Shown: positions 12,101-27,100, numbered from the stretch's first letter. The stretch is 64,000 nt of DNA from Andrena cerasifolii (GCF_050908995.1 NC_135118.1:13525501-13589500), one strand, 5' to 3'. The notes: generated by a model not told the origin, from the sequence alone. Translations and numbers: made by a program.

Positions 12101-15100
12101 GGTCCAAATTTTGTCTAATTCTACTATCCCAAAAGTTCCACAATAAAATTATATTTTCTGTCACCCGACCTTCACAAATCCATGTTCACGGAATCAATTT
12201 CATCACGCGGATGTCAGACCTCATACAGAAAACACCACCCCAATAATTTCCCCATTGAACCGTTCCCTGTACACCCCACAATCTCAAATCCCAAAACTTT
12301 CGCGTCTGCATGCCACGTGTTAACTGGGCATGCAGACGCGAAGGGGTGTTTCGACTTATAGGGTACTAACCCGGGTGTTGCCACCGATTCAGGTGCCCAT
12401 TAGCCACCCACTTTTCTGGTCGCCGCACATTCGTGAATCTTAAAACAGTCGATCCATTTTCACCTTGCCCGTAACGAGCGCACCGCGTAGAAAGGGACCC
12501 AGACCGTAATATAATCCGTTCCGTATTCTGTGCGTGAAACCCGCTTGGTCACGAGGTGACATCCGACAATGGTCGTGCCCACGCAGCTCCGTAGTGCGTA
12601 AAACACGTCGGTCGCTTTTCGCCGCAGCATCAAGTTTCTTTGAAACAGAAGCAATGCGGCGGCGTCCTCCGCCCCCGCGTCTAATCCGTCGCCTAGTTAG
12701 AAATCGGGGAGGAAGCAAGTCCCTGTTGACTTTATTTCACGCGCAATTCGCCGTTACAGCCCGCCGCTATCGAGGATCTACGAAGATGGACATCCACGGA
12801 GGCGCTCGGGGACGTCACTGTACCGCCGGACTGCATGTCCAGGATCCTGGGAGATACAACGGGCGACGACGCCGTCGATCACAAGCTTCCCAGCCCCGAG
12901 GAGCAGGTCCAAGCTGTCGCTCTCAAGTAAGCAGGGAATTTATGCCACCGTAAAGATAATGGATACGAGAGAGTAAACTTTTGTCGATAGACGGGATGGT
13001 AAATTTCGTGCTGTCTCGTGGAGCTCTGGTAAACATGCTGGTTTCGTTAGAAGCTTTTCGTAGAGGGTATTCGTCATAGGGTATATGACTTCATATAACA
13101 CTTTGAACAACTCTGTATTCGCAATATGATTTTTAACTGTAACTTTCCTTTTACTGGTATTACCGTTTTACACTTTGACTCGCGTCAACGTATTTTCACG
13201 CCGAGGGTTGTGCGTCCATATTTTCCTGGGAACCATTAACGTGGTGGCATGCAGCACAGTAGTAATTGTAAGTTAGTTATGGAGACATATTGTAAAATAT
13301 GAGTTTCGAACTTTCTTTACCACCATTGTATATGAGTTCATAGCCTAGGGTTACTTTCAAGTCTTACTTTTGAATGCAGCGGGGGAGTGAGATACATGTT
13401 CAAGGGAATTCGATTTGTGTTGCAGATTCCCGGCAGAAATCGTGGCGGTGGACGTCAGTGGGAAAGGGTTCGAGAGGATGTCGATGAGGAGGAGATCCTT
13501 ACTGTCCGGCCCTGAGAGTCAGGAAACAGCTGTGAAGAGACGGTCGAGGCCCCGTAGGCCTAGGGGAAAGAGACGAAACACGATCGCTGGTACCGATCAG
13601 AAGGAAATCCGACAAGCTGCAGGAGGGTAAGCAATTCCCCATACCTTTCCAATCATGAGAACACCATTACTGAATCGAGCAAATACAATGATCCACTGGA
13701 CAGTATCTATACGATCACTGTTATTCGATTCGATCCAGCAGAGAGTGTGGCCATTTTCATGAATTTCTTATGATCTCCATTCGCAGAGAAACGACTGGAG
13801 AAGACGCGGAAGAAACGCTGTCGAATATAGCGGCGAGAGCCCATCGGTCGGCGAGCACAGACATTCTGGGCTCGTCGAAGAAGGAGTCGCCGACAGAGAA
13901 GAAGTCCCACTTCAATACTTTGAAGGCGTGGGGCATGTCCAGGCTGAAACTGATCAGTCCCAAGTCTAATCAGCAGCAGGAGCTACAGGAGGCGGCCGCC
14001 ACTAGCACAGAGAGGTCAGGGCGGGAGCAAGGTCAGTCAAGGTCGCCGGAAGAAACAAATATTTACGAAACGGTAACAACCAGGCGCAGGAAGGACAAGT
14101 CTCACGAAAGGAAGCCTAGCTCGTCTAGCTCGAGCGGGAAGAGCACGTCGAGCATACCGGTATCTGTCCCGAGCACAGAGAGACAACCGAGCGTGAAATT
14201 GCGCGAGAGCGCCGCCCAAAGGAGAGAAAGACGAAAAGGAAGCAGCCGCGACGACCCGCCGCACTCCAGCTCTGGAAACTGGAGTGCGTCCTCTGAAAGT
14301 GGGAGGGCAAGTATCGGAAGCGAAACGACCACCACCACGCATCAACCAAGGTATGGCTGGTGGAGGGACTTGAAGATTGTGCTTAGAATGTAATCTGCAG
14401 GATCAATAAAGTTGTTGGCGTAATTGAACCGAAGCTTTCGACGCATTCCCCGCGCTTCGTGTATGATAATAAAGGGACCTCATTCACTTTCTAAGAAAAT
14501 GTATATACCTGCACTGACATCTGCAGATTTGGTTCTGAGGGTTCGTAGATTTGGAGACCATCCAGCTATTTGTGGTTGCGGCAGAAGGGAAGCTTTGTGA
14601 ACAAGTTTCTCTTTAGGACGAGTAGCAGGAAATAATATCTTTTCTGGATTTATGAAGTATCTTGAGTCTTGCATGTGGAGGAAAATTAGTATCACATTTT
14701 GCAGAAGGAAATTTAAATTTTGATTTTTCGTTTGTGCTTTATTAGATTTAAGTGTTAAAAAATTGGCTAAATATAAGTAATTGTGGTGGCAATCTGTTAT
14801 CCATTTAGAAGAATGCCTATTTCAAACTATTATTTCTAAACTTTCCAACCACTTTCAACTATAAATAATTCATTTAACACAGTCCTATAAAATTTATCGT
14901 CTTCAACAGATATTACTTCAGTTTAGTTGGCTTCGTAAATGGCACACCATTTTAGCCCTCAATTGCCTTTGCACACTCACTGCTCTCTGAAGAAGATATA
15001 TAATAATATGATCATCCACTTTATAAAAAAAATACCATAAAAACTGGCACTATTCACCTTTAAAGATCAATGTACTTAATGCTCTGTTAGGTTCCTTATG

Positions 15101-18100
15101 AGTAGTTCAAGATGCACCTACGTGAGTTCTATGTAGTGACACAGAGTTTGATAGTAGTAGTACCTAACGATTAAGCGTCCATCGCATTCGCACTGCATCT
15201 AAAGTTTTCATTGCACAAGACTTTAAATGCATCAGATTCTAACGATGAACAATTTCAATACACACGTAGATCCACAACGACAGCTTCGATTGGAACGTCG
15301 TCGACTTCCCTGAGCCACATGAGGCGATTCAAGGGCCGAGATAACTCAGCCTCATCCTCAGTAACGTCAGAAGGTACATTAACACCGGATATCATACAAG
15401 ATATCGCTGTGGTGCCTTTCTCCGACGACGGGGAAACCTCGTCCGTGTATTCGTGCGACACGGAAGGGTATTACACTTCGTTCCACGTGGACTCTGGCTT
15501 GAAAACCCTCAGGGAAGAGGACCCAGTCCCGCAAAGCCCGTTGACGAGGTCTAACGACGTCAGCTCCGATCCTACCTCACCTGTTGTCGAAAACGAGTAC
15601 GAACTGTTTGGAAGGGGTTCGACATCGACAACTACCAGCTCCGCGGGCACAGTCTGCACTGCCTTAATGGCGCCGCCGCCGCCAGAAAGGAAATCTAGCC
15701 TCACCGTTGTTGCCATGGTGAGAAGAGATCATGATGCTCAGTATTTATTTTTATTACAAAAATTTTAGACTTAATTCTGCTTTTAAGTATATTCCTCAGG
15801 TTGGTAGAGTCTTTTGCGACTTCTTTCAAGTGTATTAATGTGAACTGATTTTTTGCTGGAGAACCCAGAATCAGTAATCGATTAACGTCAACTGCTAACT
15901 TCTACTTTGCCAGCGCAATTTTTCAAATATTGCAATACTTTCCAAATCGTTCATTCCCTTCAACAGGTGCACGGCCAGAACCAAAATGGTGGCGAGTCCC
16001 CGGACAGCGGGCACAATACCTCGTCCTCGCCCGTGGAGTCAGCCTCGAGTCCAGCCTGCACCGGAAGGTCGTGCTCGGAATTCGAGTACTCTGAGTCCAG
16101 CGATCTCGAAGGCTGCGAGAGGATCGAGAGGATCCGTTCGAAGACCGCGATCAACACCAGTCGTATACCGTCCATGTGCGTAATTACGCCGCCAGGATCA
16201 GACGACGAGCACGCGAGAGAGTCTGATCAAATTGGCAAGAAGAGTGAGAGTAGAAAGCCCGACCTACAAACTGGAGGTTCGGTACTGATGTCTGCCACCG
16301 TTGGCACCTCCAAGATGGAGGTGATCAACGGGCAAGACAAGAACCTCTATGCCACAGTTCAAGTGCTACCATCCTCCGACAAAGCTGCGGTCGGACAGAC
16401 GTCAGCCAAGATCAGTCCACTCAGCGGGGTGCTTGGCAAGCTTCGTGGCGTGCTTCCGGGTAGAAAGCACGTGTCGAAGAACGCTGTCCAAGATCAACCT
16501 AACACAGACTCCGGCGACTATGTGACTATAGCCGACGTGAGGAACAACAACGACAAGCGCCAGGATACAGGATCGTCATCGAGCACGAACGCTGCCAAGT
16601 CCCCAGCTGCCTACGCTAACACCGATGTCTTCAAGAAGGACGCGGAGTACGTTAGCTTGAGCGAATTACCGAAGAAACCGGATTCTTCTTTGGAGAGGAA
16701 GAGACAAGGTGCTAGGGTGACGCTGGATTCTGAGGGGAAGGTTGTATACTCGTCTGACAGTTTGAAGAGGAGGAAAGGAGCGCACACTACCTTCAATCCA
16801 GGTAGGCTTAACTCTTTTTTGGAAATTAACTCCTCTTTAAGGTCCTCATATCTTTCATATCTCCACTGACGCGAGTCACATAAAATGCAAGTTCTTCTTA
16901 TACAAAATCTGTATTTGAAATATAGTCTGACCCACTCTGTGAAGTTTGAAAAAAAAAAGAATTACTAACTGATCGTTTCACACACCCCGCATTAACCATG
17001 AAGACTGCATATGGCAACTGAAACCATCGAAATAACACGTGCCCTTTGTTAACATTGAAATCCAGGTCCCTTCGTAAGGGAAGGAACATCGCCGAGCCCA
17101 TCGCCGCTGTTACACCGCGCAACCCCTAACATTCGAGCAGTGACGAAGACTAACGACGCTGTGGACGGCCCGACTAAGTCCACCCCGCCCACGTCGCCCC
17201 AGTTGGGCAAGCTGATCATCAGAGCGGCTAGGAGTCCCGAACGAGCGGCCAGTCCCGATTACGTTCGAACACCAACGACCGTGGTGGGACCCACGAGTCC
17301 GACCACTCCTCACCGACAAGTTCGCGGGGCGTACGTGAACGTGCAAGACGACGAAGGTAAGACGGCTTCTAGTACAAGCACTGACGAACGTGATTGCACT
17401 GGCTGCGTCGGTAGATTAGAAGCACCATGTACATTTGCGATCAGCCTTCACCCTAACGGCGAGATGAGCACAGCCCCGACTACGAACGGGGGTCCCTTGC
17501 TTTCGAGCAGCAGCGCCTGTCGAACCGATGGGACGGTAGCACTGCCACCGAGTAACAAAGCACCAGACTCCGCTAAACCCAGCCACTGCCCTAACAAAAT
17601 GTACATAGATAGGTCGACGGATGTAACCTGCGACGAGAACCGTCCCCCGGAGCTCGATAAAGATAGCCTCGACGCGCAGAAAGATCGTCGAGCTGTTAAT
17701 GCACCAGACCCGCCGATAACGAGCTTTAGATCGACAAATCTAAGGGTTGACTTCGAGAAGTCAATCCTGTGCCCGATAACACTTAGGCAGACGGGTAACA
17801 CTCCGAAGTTGAGTAGAAAGTTGCTAGTGTCGGACCTGGATACACCGAGCTTCTGTAGGAAAATCACGAAGCTGGATTATCAATGCGATGATCGAGCCTC
17901 CGCTGCTCTCAGAGACAAGGAGATTCGCGCTAGAAACGGAGAGAGGTCGTTACCTGCGGTGCCCACTGCCGATGACTGTAATACAAACGCCGCAGATATT
18001 ATTATAGATGCCTCAGACCTTTCTGAGACGTGTACCGATAACAATTCTGCGAAGAAATCCGACGCGTTCAGAGGAGATAGAGTCGAGCGTAAAGTGAAAC

Positions 18101-21100
18101 GAAGCGAGAGCTATCGAATGGCGAACAGCCCGATAATGTTTATCAAGAGGTTCTCTAATAACACGGAGAAATCGTCCAAGATCTGTAGAACGCCGTCGGA
18201 GGAGCTGCAGGAGGAACTGTTGAAGGAGACGATCAATTATCCCGAGACGATCTCTAGCCCCGATCCACAAATTAGTAGCAACTTGAACTTTGACATGAAC
18301 GTGACGAGTCCCATTCCTATCACGACGGTCCCAAAGAGTCCTCGACCTAGAGCTATGGATATTGAGCCTGCTAGAGTGCTCAAATATTCTGGTAACGATA
18401 CAGAGATTTGGTGATCGCCTCGCTGAAAGGTACATTTGAAAAATATCCCACTGACACAGTATTGCAACCGTTCTTTAAACTCTGAACACCTGCAGGGGCG
18501 GTAGAAACACTTTGGGCCATGATATATTCCACGATTCTGTAACTGTGGTATCAAGGGGTTGATAATAAAACTGATAATAAGTACCCACTGCCTGGTATCA
18601 GATGCATTTACCAGTCTGCTACTTTAAACGAAAAAATGGTACCTCTTTGTAACTTCTAGCACATGTAGTGGCGGAAAAGTTGCTTCTGTGTGAAATATTG
18701 AGTCAGTAAACGTTACTCGAATAAGTAGAAGGGTAGAAAAGCTACCGTTCCCTAAGAGTGTGAGGCTACCCGAAATTACGGGACACGATTTGCGATTGGC
18801 GAGCCGATTTTCTTGCTTAAAAATCCTTACATCTCGGGTACCCGATAACTTTTAGGTTTTGATTTTACAGTGTGATCAGATGTATGAATTTTTAAGCGAG
18901 AAAATCCGCTCCCGAATCCCAAATCGGGTCCCGTAATTTCGGGTACCCGCACACCCCTACCGAAATTTTCAGATATAATTGAAATCCTGAAAGTTTCTAG
19001 CCACGTAGAATTCTTTTAATCTTAACAATATAGTTCAGTATCAGCGTTTCAGTTATATATCAAACTTTAAGTATTTAGAAGCTTCAATAACCCTCAAATT
19101 TGTATCATATATCACCTTCCAAGGAGCTGGAAGTACTTTCTTCTATTTCTAGTACGAGATATATTCTTCTACGTGACAAAGTTTGAAAAAAAAAACGTCA
19201 CAAAAATTCTAGTTACATCTTGCCCTCCTCGTGATGTAAAAGAAATTCTATGTGGCTCCAGAATTACACCTGACAGTATGAACAATTAAAATTCGTACCC
19301 TCTTCAGATGCTTGCGAGTGGTCTTGCAAAAACGTCTCCTCGCTGTTCCCGCTGCGTTCGTGGCGTCGACGAGCAGTTACGTAAATTGTACACGCGATAC
19401 AATTGGCGTCAGAGCAGAAATTATACATGAAATCGACGGGAGGCCTCGCCAAGGACCAATATTACACGATCGAACGAAAAGTGCGCACCGATATAGGAGT
19501 TATCTACTTATTGCTGTCCGTTATGCGAAAGGAGAGTACGGGCGGCGCGAGATTGTCGTTGCATGAAATTAATGAGGGCAAACGGCAAACGATTCGCTCG
19601 ACGGTCACGATAACGAGATCCGACAATGTTTTTCCGTGTTAAACGAAGATACGACAGAGGAGCCCGAACCGGTCACGTTTTCCGTATTTACCGACCCGCT
19701 TCATCTTCGCCAGCTGCAAGAAACGCGGCGAACCCCTGCACGTAACCGCTGCAAAACGATGAATGCGAGTCTTCTTGTCGCCCCCCTTGCGCAGCGCGGA
19801 ATATTTTAGAGTTCAAGAGTTTCGTCGATAAGCTCGGCGAACCGATCCCAACGAGGCATGCCTCTCGCAAGGTTAATAGATAACATTCCTGTCGCGCTTC
19901 CACGGATTTCCCCAATTATTAACGTGCCATGAATTTTCCATTCTTTCCCTCCGTCATCCACAGATTACACCTAATCTGGGGGAACTAAAAGTATATCTCT
20001 CCGTTGTCACGAGCAGATTATTCTCCCTCCCCTCCCCCGAAGAGGGAGAGAAATGATCACGTGACCTTTTCAAGGCGATGCGAAATTTTTTAGATTTTCA
20101 TGGAAATGCTTCGTTTACTTCTCTCTTTCTTTCGCTCGTGTAATTTAGGTGGTGGCCATTTCTGCTCGCTAACGCCGCAGCTGATCCTTTGACGCACGGT
20201 GTCACTACACGGGGAAGAATTACCGCCAGTGGACGAGTAAATAGGAAATCTTTCGCATTAGCGAACGGGATGCAATAAAGTCGGTAGCGGGGGCCAAAGA
20301 CGATAAAGCTGGTAAACTCCAGGGAGCCCCCAATGAAGCCTCACTTTGTTAGCCCTTATCAGCCTCATTAGCCGCTGCCTCAATAACCAACGGAGTTGCA
20401 TCAGACGTGATGTTTATCCCGCCCGATAATTCCAAATCCAGATAAACAAAATTCCCTCCCTACTCGCGGAGGATTGAAATACTTTCGAGCGAATGCCGCC
20501 GCCCTCAGTTCGCTCCGATCTGGCCACGTTCACGGTATACTTAATTGCTTGACGTTTCGTCAATTGCTCACCCTCCTGGAGCTTGCAGCCCCGTTCGGAT
20601 CATAAACTCGCAAAGGAACAGCTCTGGTCTTCCTATGGCTGACGTAACTCTGCCAAGATCTTGCTCGATTCCGCCATCGTGGGATCACAGAGTCGCACGG
20701 CTGATGGGACTTCGCGCGCTCGTAGCGTAGAGAGACGTTCGTTCGAAGCGGTCTGCGCCCAACCGTTCAGAATTTATCAATGAAAGTTTGTCCCCTTGTT
20801 CGTCCAATTCCGTGTACAGTTGCACCCGCAGCAGGAAGTTGTTAGATGTTCGCGCGTGGACGGGCACGTTGAGTCGGAGGGCGGGGGAGAAAAATTGGCG
20901 TTTTTAGTGAGGGGGCGATGATAAGCCGGTATCAGTCTACCAGCGAAGAGGAAACCTTGTCGCTAGACAGACGGTCGCCAACGTCGATAGCCAGGGAGAT
21001 TCGGTTGTAAGACGAGCGTGGTATTCGCGGTTTGACAGTCGGCTGCAGCTGCATTCCAACATGTTGGCGAGGCATCTTCTTTTTATAGCGAGCAGACGAC

Positions 21101-24100
21101 AACGTAAGTCAAGGAAATATATTTCTTTCTTAAGAGACGGAGTACGAGCACCTTGCTTGGTTTTTCTTCTTCTAATTACAATAACCATCCCCTCCTGGCG
21201 TTTCTTCCGCTTCAAAGGGTACAGAGATTGGCTCGCGATCGTATCGCTAAACCTGCTGTTTGTATAAGTATCTTCACGAGAACCATGTATTCCACGTAAT
21301 TTTACTTCTGCAACGGTTCGATTAATAAGTGCGAGTATGTACTTGTATTCTTAGAATTTTTGATTCGTCGGGTTTCTGATTTCGTTCTGCCGAAGGGGGT
21401 GCCATTGACGTGTTAGGGCCTGGTAAGGTTCAGACAGACTTTCTGTGGGAAATAGCTAACATTCCAAATGCTGTACGTCAATGCTAAAGTGGCATCTACT
21501 CGTTTTTTACAAAGTTTGAAAATTTCTTACAGATTTAGACGTCCATTTTACCATGCATGTGCTGAATTATAAATTACAAAGTAGGGGCTGATATAACATA
21601 GCTTTACAGAAGAGGGAAAATGTTGACACGTTTGCACTCCATTTCACTCGTTCTCCAATTGATAAGATCTTTTGCTAGAGGCTGCAAAAACTATAGTAGG
21701 GAAAAATTATTTACACGTTTACACTCCAATTTATTCGTTCTCCAACTGATGAAAGATTTTTTACTGAATGCTGCAAACATATAGTGTAGTGGTTTTAAAC
21801 TCTCGTTTGAATCATTTTAAATCTTTTGAATTCTGTTCCGTTTTGTTGTAGGGTAAATTCACCAATAAATGAGCACTTAAGGTTAATGAATGAACACTTT
21901 TATAAAATTAAGTTTGGACATGAAGCAAGAAATTAAAAGAAATCTCTAATTAACTACTTGCTCATTTTAATAACTTATTTCACTAATTTTAATATAAAAA
22001 CTGGTACGTGTTCATTTACTGGTACATCCACCCTACCGTTTCTATTTTTGAGCATTGCTAAGATAAAAGTATAATAATAAACAATACGTCGCGCACATTC
22101 GTGCTTGGATTCCTCCAATTGTTCTTCATAATTAAACTGATGGTTGTCAATGTCACGTTACGAAACTTTCTCAATCGCGACAAATGTCAGCACGATGTTA
22201 TAAACAACCACGAATAAAATAAGTTCCAATCAATGGTTCGATGAATGTTTACAAAGTTGTCCCGCAAAAAGACGAGATGTCCCGTTTTTTTTTCATTCTA
22301 CATACCTTTCTTCTTCGCAATAAATAATACATCATTCTTTCCAGTCTTAATTGTCTAGGTACTCACAAATAATAGAATAATTTTAAAAAACGCAAAAGGA
22401 ACATAAGCAGAAATTTTTTACGCGACAGTCTAAAGTAGTTAGACCATGCATAACAATGTAAATAAAGTGAAATTATGTACAGTTATAACATTTAAACGTG
22501 TGTAAAGTGCTTGATGCATGGTTTATGATGATTCTTATGATGATTCACAGAATGCAAGAGCTATCACTTATTTACACATTCTTCTGTGTACGTTTCGCTT
22601 TGTTTAAAGTGGAAAACTGTTAACGACATGCCAATTATGCAATGCATCGTCATGCTTATTAAAAGAAAGCTTCGAAAGCGTTTCGTTAAATGTGCTTTTA
22701 ATCACCTTTTTAGATGGGCAACAATTTTGTTACGCACACATGATTCCCGCTCGTGGCAATGAATTCTTCGATAGTACCGCGGCGTTTTTGCAATAATTTT
22801 AATCGGTCAGATCAGCTCGCGTTTACTTTCATTAATTTTATATCATCGTTGAGTCTCTATCGCACTTATTTCTTCATCGGAGGTTGGCCACACAAAAAAG
22901 TATCGAGGTTCGTGAACCTTAATATCCAATGTTGTTTTTTTTATCGCTTATGATATTTATGTTAATTGAATTAAACCTGACGCTGCATTTGAAGATTAAG
23001 CTTGAAGTTTCTCACTTTCTATGAATAACTTAATAATATCGATCCAGCCGTGACGTAATGGAATTCATTTATTCACTTATTTCTTGTGGTTATCCAACTC
23101 TCATCCATTTTTCCGCGATTCTGCTGAACGATTAGAAACTGTTATCGCTCGCGCTATTAAAAGATGCGAAATTTAAGGATAAATAGAAAATAAGGAAATG
23201 TGTAATCAATATCTTAATATAAGAATGCGAGGAGAAAATTGGGGAACAGGAATAGTATTACTCTTCTGTTGATAGCGAGTTTTCAGTTATTGTACTGAAA
23301 AAAATAAATGGTAACAAATCGTATGGTGTAAGCGAGACTTTATTGATCTTGTAATTTGCGATCAGTCCATAGCTGATTATATTTCGACTTACGTCACAGA
23401 AGATATCATGGGTCACGTAGCGTCACATTAGAGGAAATACTATGTAATCAGTTTTCAGTCAAATTATTTCAGAGAATTGTCGGGGGGTTATGCTAATTCA
23501 AATAAATTCGAAACAACCATTCAAAGTTACAGAGAGGTACATTTTTGTATTTAAAGGTAGAAATCATGTCTCCAGTCAGGTATTCCATTTTGAATGCCTC
23601 CTTTCTCTTACTTCAATTGTAAGACCTAATCGTAATTCACTAAATTATAGTACAATCTCTCTTGAAAGCATTCTCAGCTGAACAACTTTGAAAAGTAACT
23701 GCATGTTTATTAATAATGTCATCTCATATTCTCAGAACGTCATTCTGTTTACTATCTTCGAAAGCGTTTTAAAATTCTCTTTACCTTCTTTCATCGGGCG
23801 ACACGATGTCTATATCTGGTCATACAATAACAATTAAGAACAAAGACAAAAAAAGTACCGATGATAATGTGCTATCGACTGTCTATAGGTCTATAACAAC
23901 ATCACTGTCATACACCGCGTTCAGCTTTGAAGTAAACGTGATTCACGATGGTGTATCATCTCGTATTCTTGGTAATAGTCGCGGCGGGCGTATATCGTTG
24001 GAGGTATTGAAAAAGTGGAGCAACATGGAATGGAACTCGATGAAAATAAAACCACTTGCTCGGCTCTATCGGCGGCAATGTGGTTGCGAGATGGATTCGA

Positions 24101-27100
24101 AGAAACTTTGTTTTTCTTTTGCTATTTCCATCATGTAATCTCAAAATGCAACGAGCGCAGGGAATATAATCATGCAGTCGCGTGATTTGCGGCATGCACA
24201 AACCACAGATAACTACAGATTTCGTCTGCTAGTGTACGAAACAATTTTTTTAAATGCCAAGTATGCACTGACAGAATCGAGGCACTTTGGATCATGGAGC
24301 TGAGATTATAACGTAACATGTAAACTCAGCAACATTTTGCTATCGTCACAGGTTAAGTAGGTGGCTTGTAAAGTTGTTGAGTGATGAAAACAATGGTCGC
24401 GTTGATACTTAGTTCTTCAATCGCTCTAACTATTCGTTCAAAAGTAACGTTCCGTCCAATCTTGTAAATAGGCAAATTATTAAAAGAATTCTAGCATTTA
24501 GTTGAGGATACAGGTAAAAAGGGTGGCAGTAATTGCCTCTATTTCGTGATAAGTGCTCTACTTTATTGATCGTGTAATTAGTGTCAACTGTAGCTTTCTA
24601 TGTGTTTTATAATCGAAAAGTCCACCTGCAATGGCGATTACAGAACTACTAGAGGAATAAGAATGAGCCTGAATCAATTAGAATTGTATATTTTCACTTT
24701 CCGAGGAATATTCACTAGTTTGAGTTTACGATCACAGGCCACACTCACGATACAGAGTAGATTAAGTAACCATAGACATGTTTGGGTACACGTATATACA
24801 CTCTCGTTTTCCTTAAGAGCCAAAACGTATTTAAAGAGCTGTTCCGGTCTAGAGCCCATAAAATAGGTGATCTTTAGGAATTAATTAAAGAAAAACTACT
24901 ACATACAATTCAATGGGACTTTTTGCATTGTATTAAGGATGTCTTAAACTGTAGAAATATATTTTTTGTTTTACAATTATACATTGCAGACGGCACTGGG
25001 GAGTCGTTAAATTCGAGGCGTCAAAAAATTCATCCAAATCAGTGGAACCTGTAGCACCTAAACCACTGGTCTGAAATAAAAAACAATGCCAGATTATTAA
25101 AGGGCATGCAACTCGCTTGTAGACTAGACCAAGAAAAATTACAAAATTACATTTTTTGAGAAAATAGCGACACTTGAAGTTTGAAATCATTTCCCCCTTT
25201 TATTTTTCGTCATTTCTACGCCCTTAAATTTTATAAATTTTCAATTTTTGTTAAATTTTACTGGTGTATCCGCCAGCCAGAATTATACTCTTCAAAATAA
25301 AAAGAGTTTCATTCGAATCGGATAATAACTGTTGGAGATACAGATTCCACCGATTTTGAGACCACTGTTTCGAGAAAAACACGTTTAAAGTTTTACGTGA
25401 GTGCCGAGTGTTATCCATGCATTTGCCGCTACTCGAATGCCAATAACTTCGGGAATTTTACGAATTTCAAAGTATCCTTTTAAACAGATATTCCTAAAAG
25501 TTTGAACATTCGAAAAATGAAATAAAAAGAATCGATTTTTAGACCGGAACCTCCCCTTAAGTACGAAAACTAGCGCGCGCACGTAACGATCGACTTCAAA
25601 GTTTGAAACGGCCCGTTGAAGCACCCCGAGACTGTAATCACTGTAGCCACCAAGAAATGGGGCATTGCCCATTCTCGTAGGTCAATCGCGAAACGACAGT
25701 TGATTGCCAAGTATCGTTCTGCGTCATGCGCGTACACGAGAACAATATGCATTCAATTTGAAGGGAAAAGAAGACGGGACTGGTCAGATACTTGGAACAA
25801 TAAAGCTACGTTTACGTCAAGCGAGTAATTGGCCTGCTCTGTTATCGTGTTCGGTCCCACCGTTGGTCGTAGCTGTGAAGGGTAAACAGAATATAGGCTG
25901 CATCCAATAAAAACTGTCGCAAAGAAAGATTGTCTGTAAGACATAAAGTTATACAACGATCATCACACTCTAGCTTTCCCCATTAAATGCAACCGGTACC
26001 ATAATTTTAATCTCCCTGTCAACAGTTCGCGCAATAAAAATGTCACTGTCTTAAAGTAGCTGTGTCAAGGCATACGCGAATGTTTACAAATCTCCTTTCT
26101 CTATTTCGTGTTGTCACGCGATTGGCGCCACTAGCGTTAGACGTTAACACTTTGACTGGCGTCGGCGTGTTTTCGCGCCGAGGGATGTGCGAGGGTAGGT
26201 ACCAGTTAAACAATGTTTCCTGGACAGAAACGATCGTTCGGAAACGATTCTCTCGAAACCTTGCGCCACTCAGAGTGTTAAATTTTGTGCGTCGATAAGT
26301 TATTGAGAAAACCATCGACTTCAGGTTTTGGCATGTGGTGAAGACGTAAGTGTGCCTCGACTTGCCGTGCCGCATGTTAGCTCGATGCGTGGTGCTCGCC
26401 CCTCGTTGTAAGTAGCGTTTAACACTAACAAGGACTAACTTCAAACATTCCTTTGGGACCTCATTGTTGCAATCGGTTTTTCACCCGCCATCGCATTAGG
26501 CGCCTATCATTCACACTGCAAACACCCCCTCGCCCCCTGTGCGCCACCCCTTTCCCAATCGAAAAGGAGGTCTGTTGGAAATTTTAAATACACTTTCCAT
26601 GCGCGGCAGCTTCGAAGTTATCTGTCAATTAGCTTCAATTATCGATAAACTCTTCGCGATTCGTGTTTGAATGATGGCGCTTGGGCGCATGGCGGGTGAA
26701 CATGGTCACGCGACGAAGGACATCGGGCAATATCTCGTCGAACGCCACTTTTTTCCCCCGAGAATTAATCAGCTTACGACTAATATCTGGAGACCTACTT
26801 ACAACCTGGGTAGGGGACGATGCAGCATTTTGTACCGTACATGTACATACGTTTGTGTTACTTGTATAAGACCTGCCTCTTACTCGTCTGCACTGTATGT
26901 TTATAAATGTGTATATTTCGTTCTGTATCTGGTAACGAGCAACGCATCTTGCCACTCGAATGTACATACCGACAGACGATGTCGTTAAACCCTCACGAGG
27001 AATGTATGTGAATAGATGCAATTTTTTTATAGAAACTACGACTGCATTTTGTTATTTCTTCTGTTCTGTTTCACACATGTGTCGTCCATCCTTTCACTGT

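Larger units (their letters stand above)
6184..12759. other. gukh intron (6.6 kb) with several transposon remnants
   Basis: It lies between phase-0 exons. It holds a palindromic element (7805-8366), an abutting repeat (8368-8562), a TTAA-flanked element (11176-11614) and a perfect hairpin (12299-12342). A GC-rich stretch around 9000-10000 gives long random ORFs on both strands without any family match; it could be regulatory. GC also rises over 12440-12760 just before the next exon. No further exon was recognised. Confidence 0.7.

Noticed and set aside
12534..12953. 139-aa plus-strand ORF over the second visible gukh exon
   Set aside because: Wrong phase; the NHS-like frame with LPSPEEQVQ uses acceptor 12760 and joins both neighbours.
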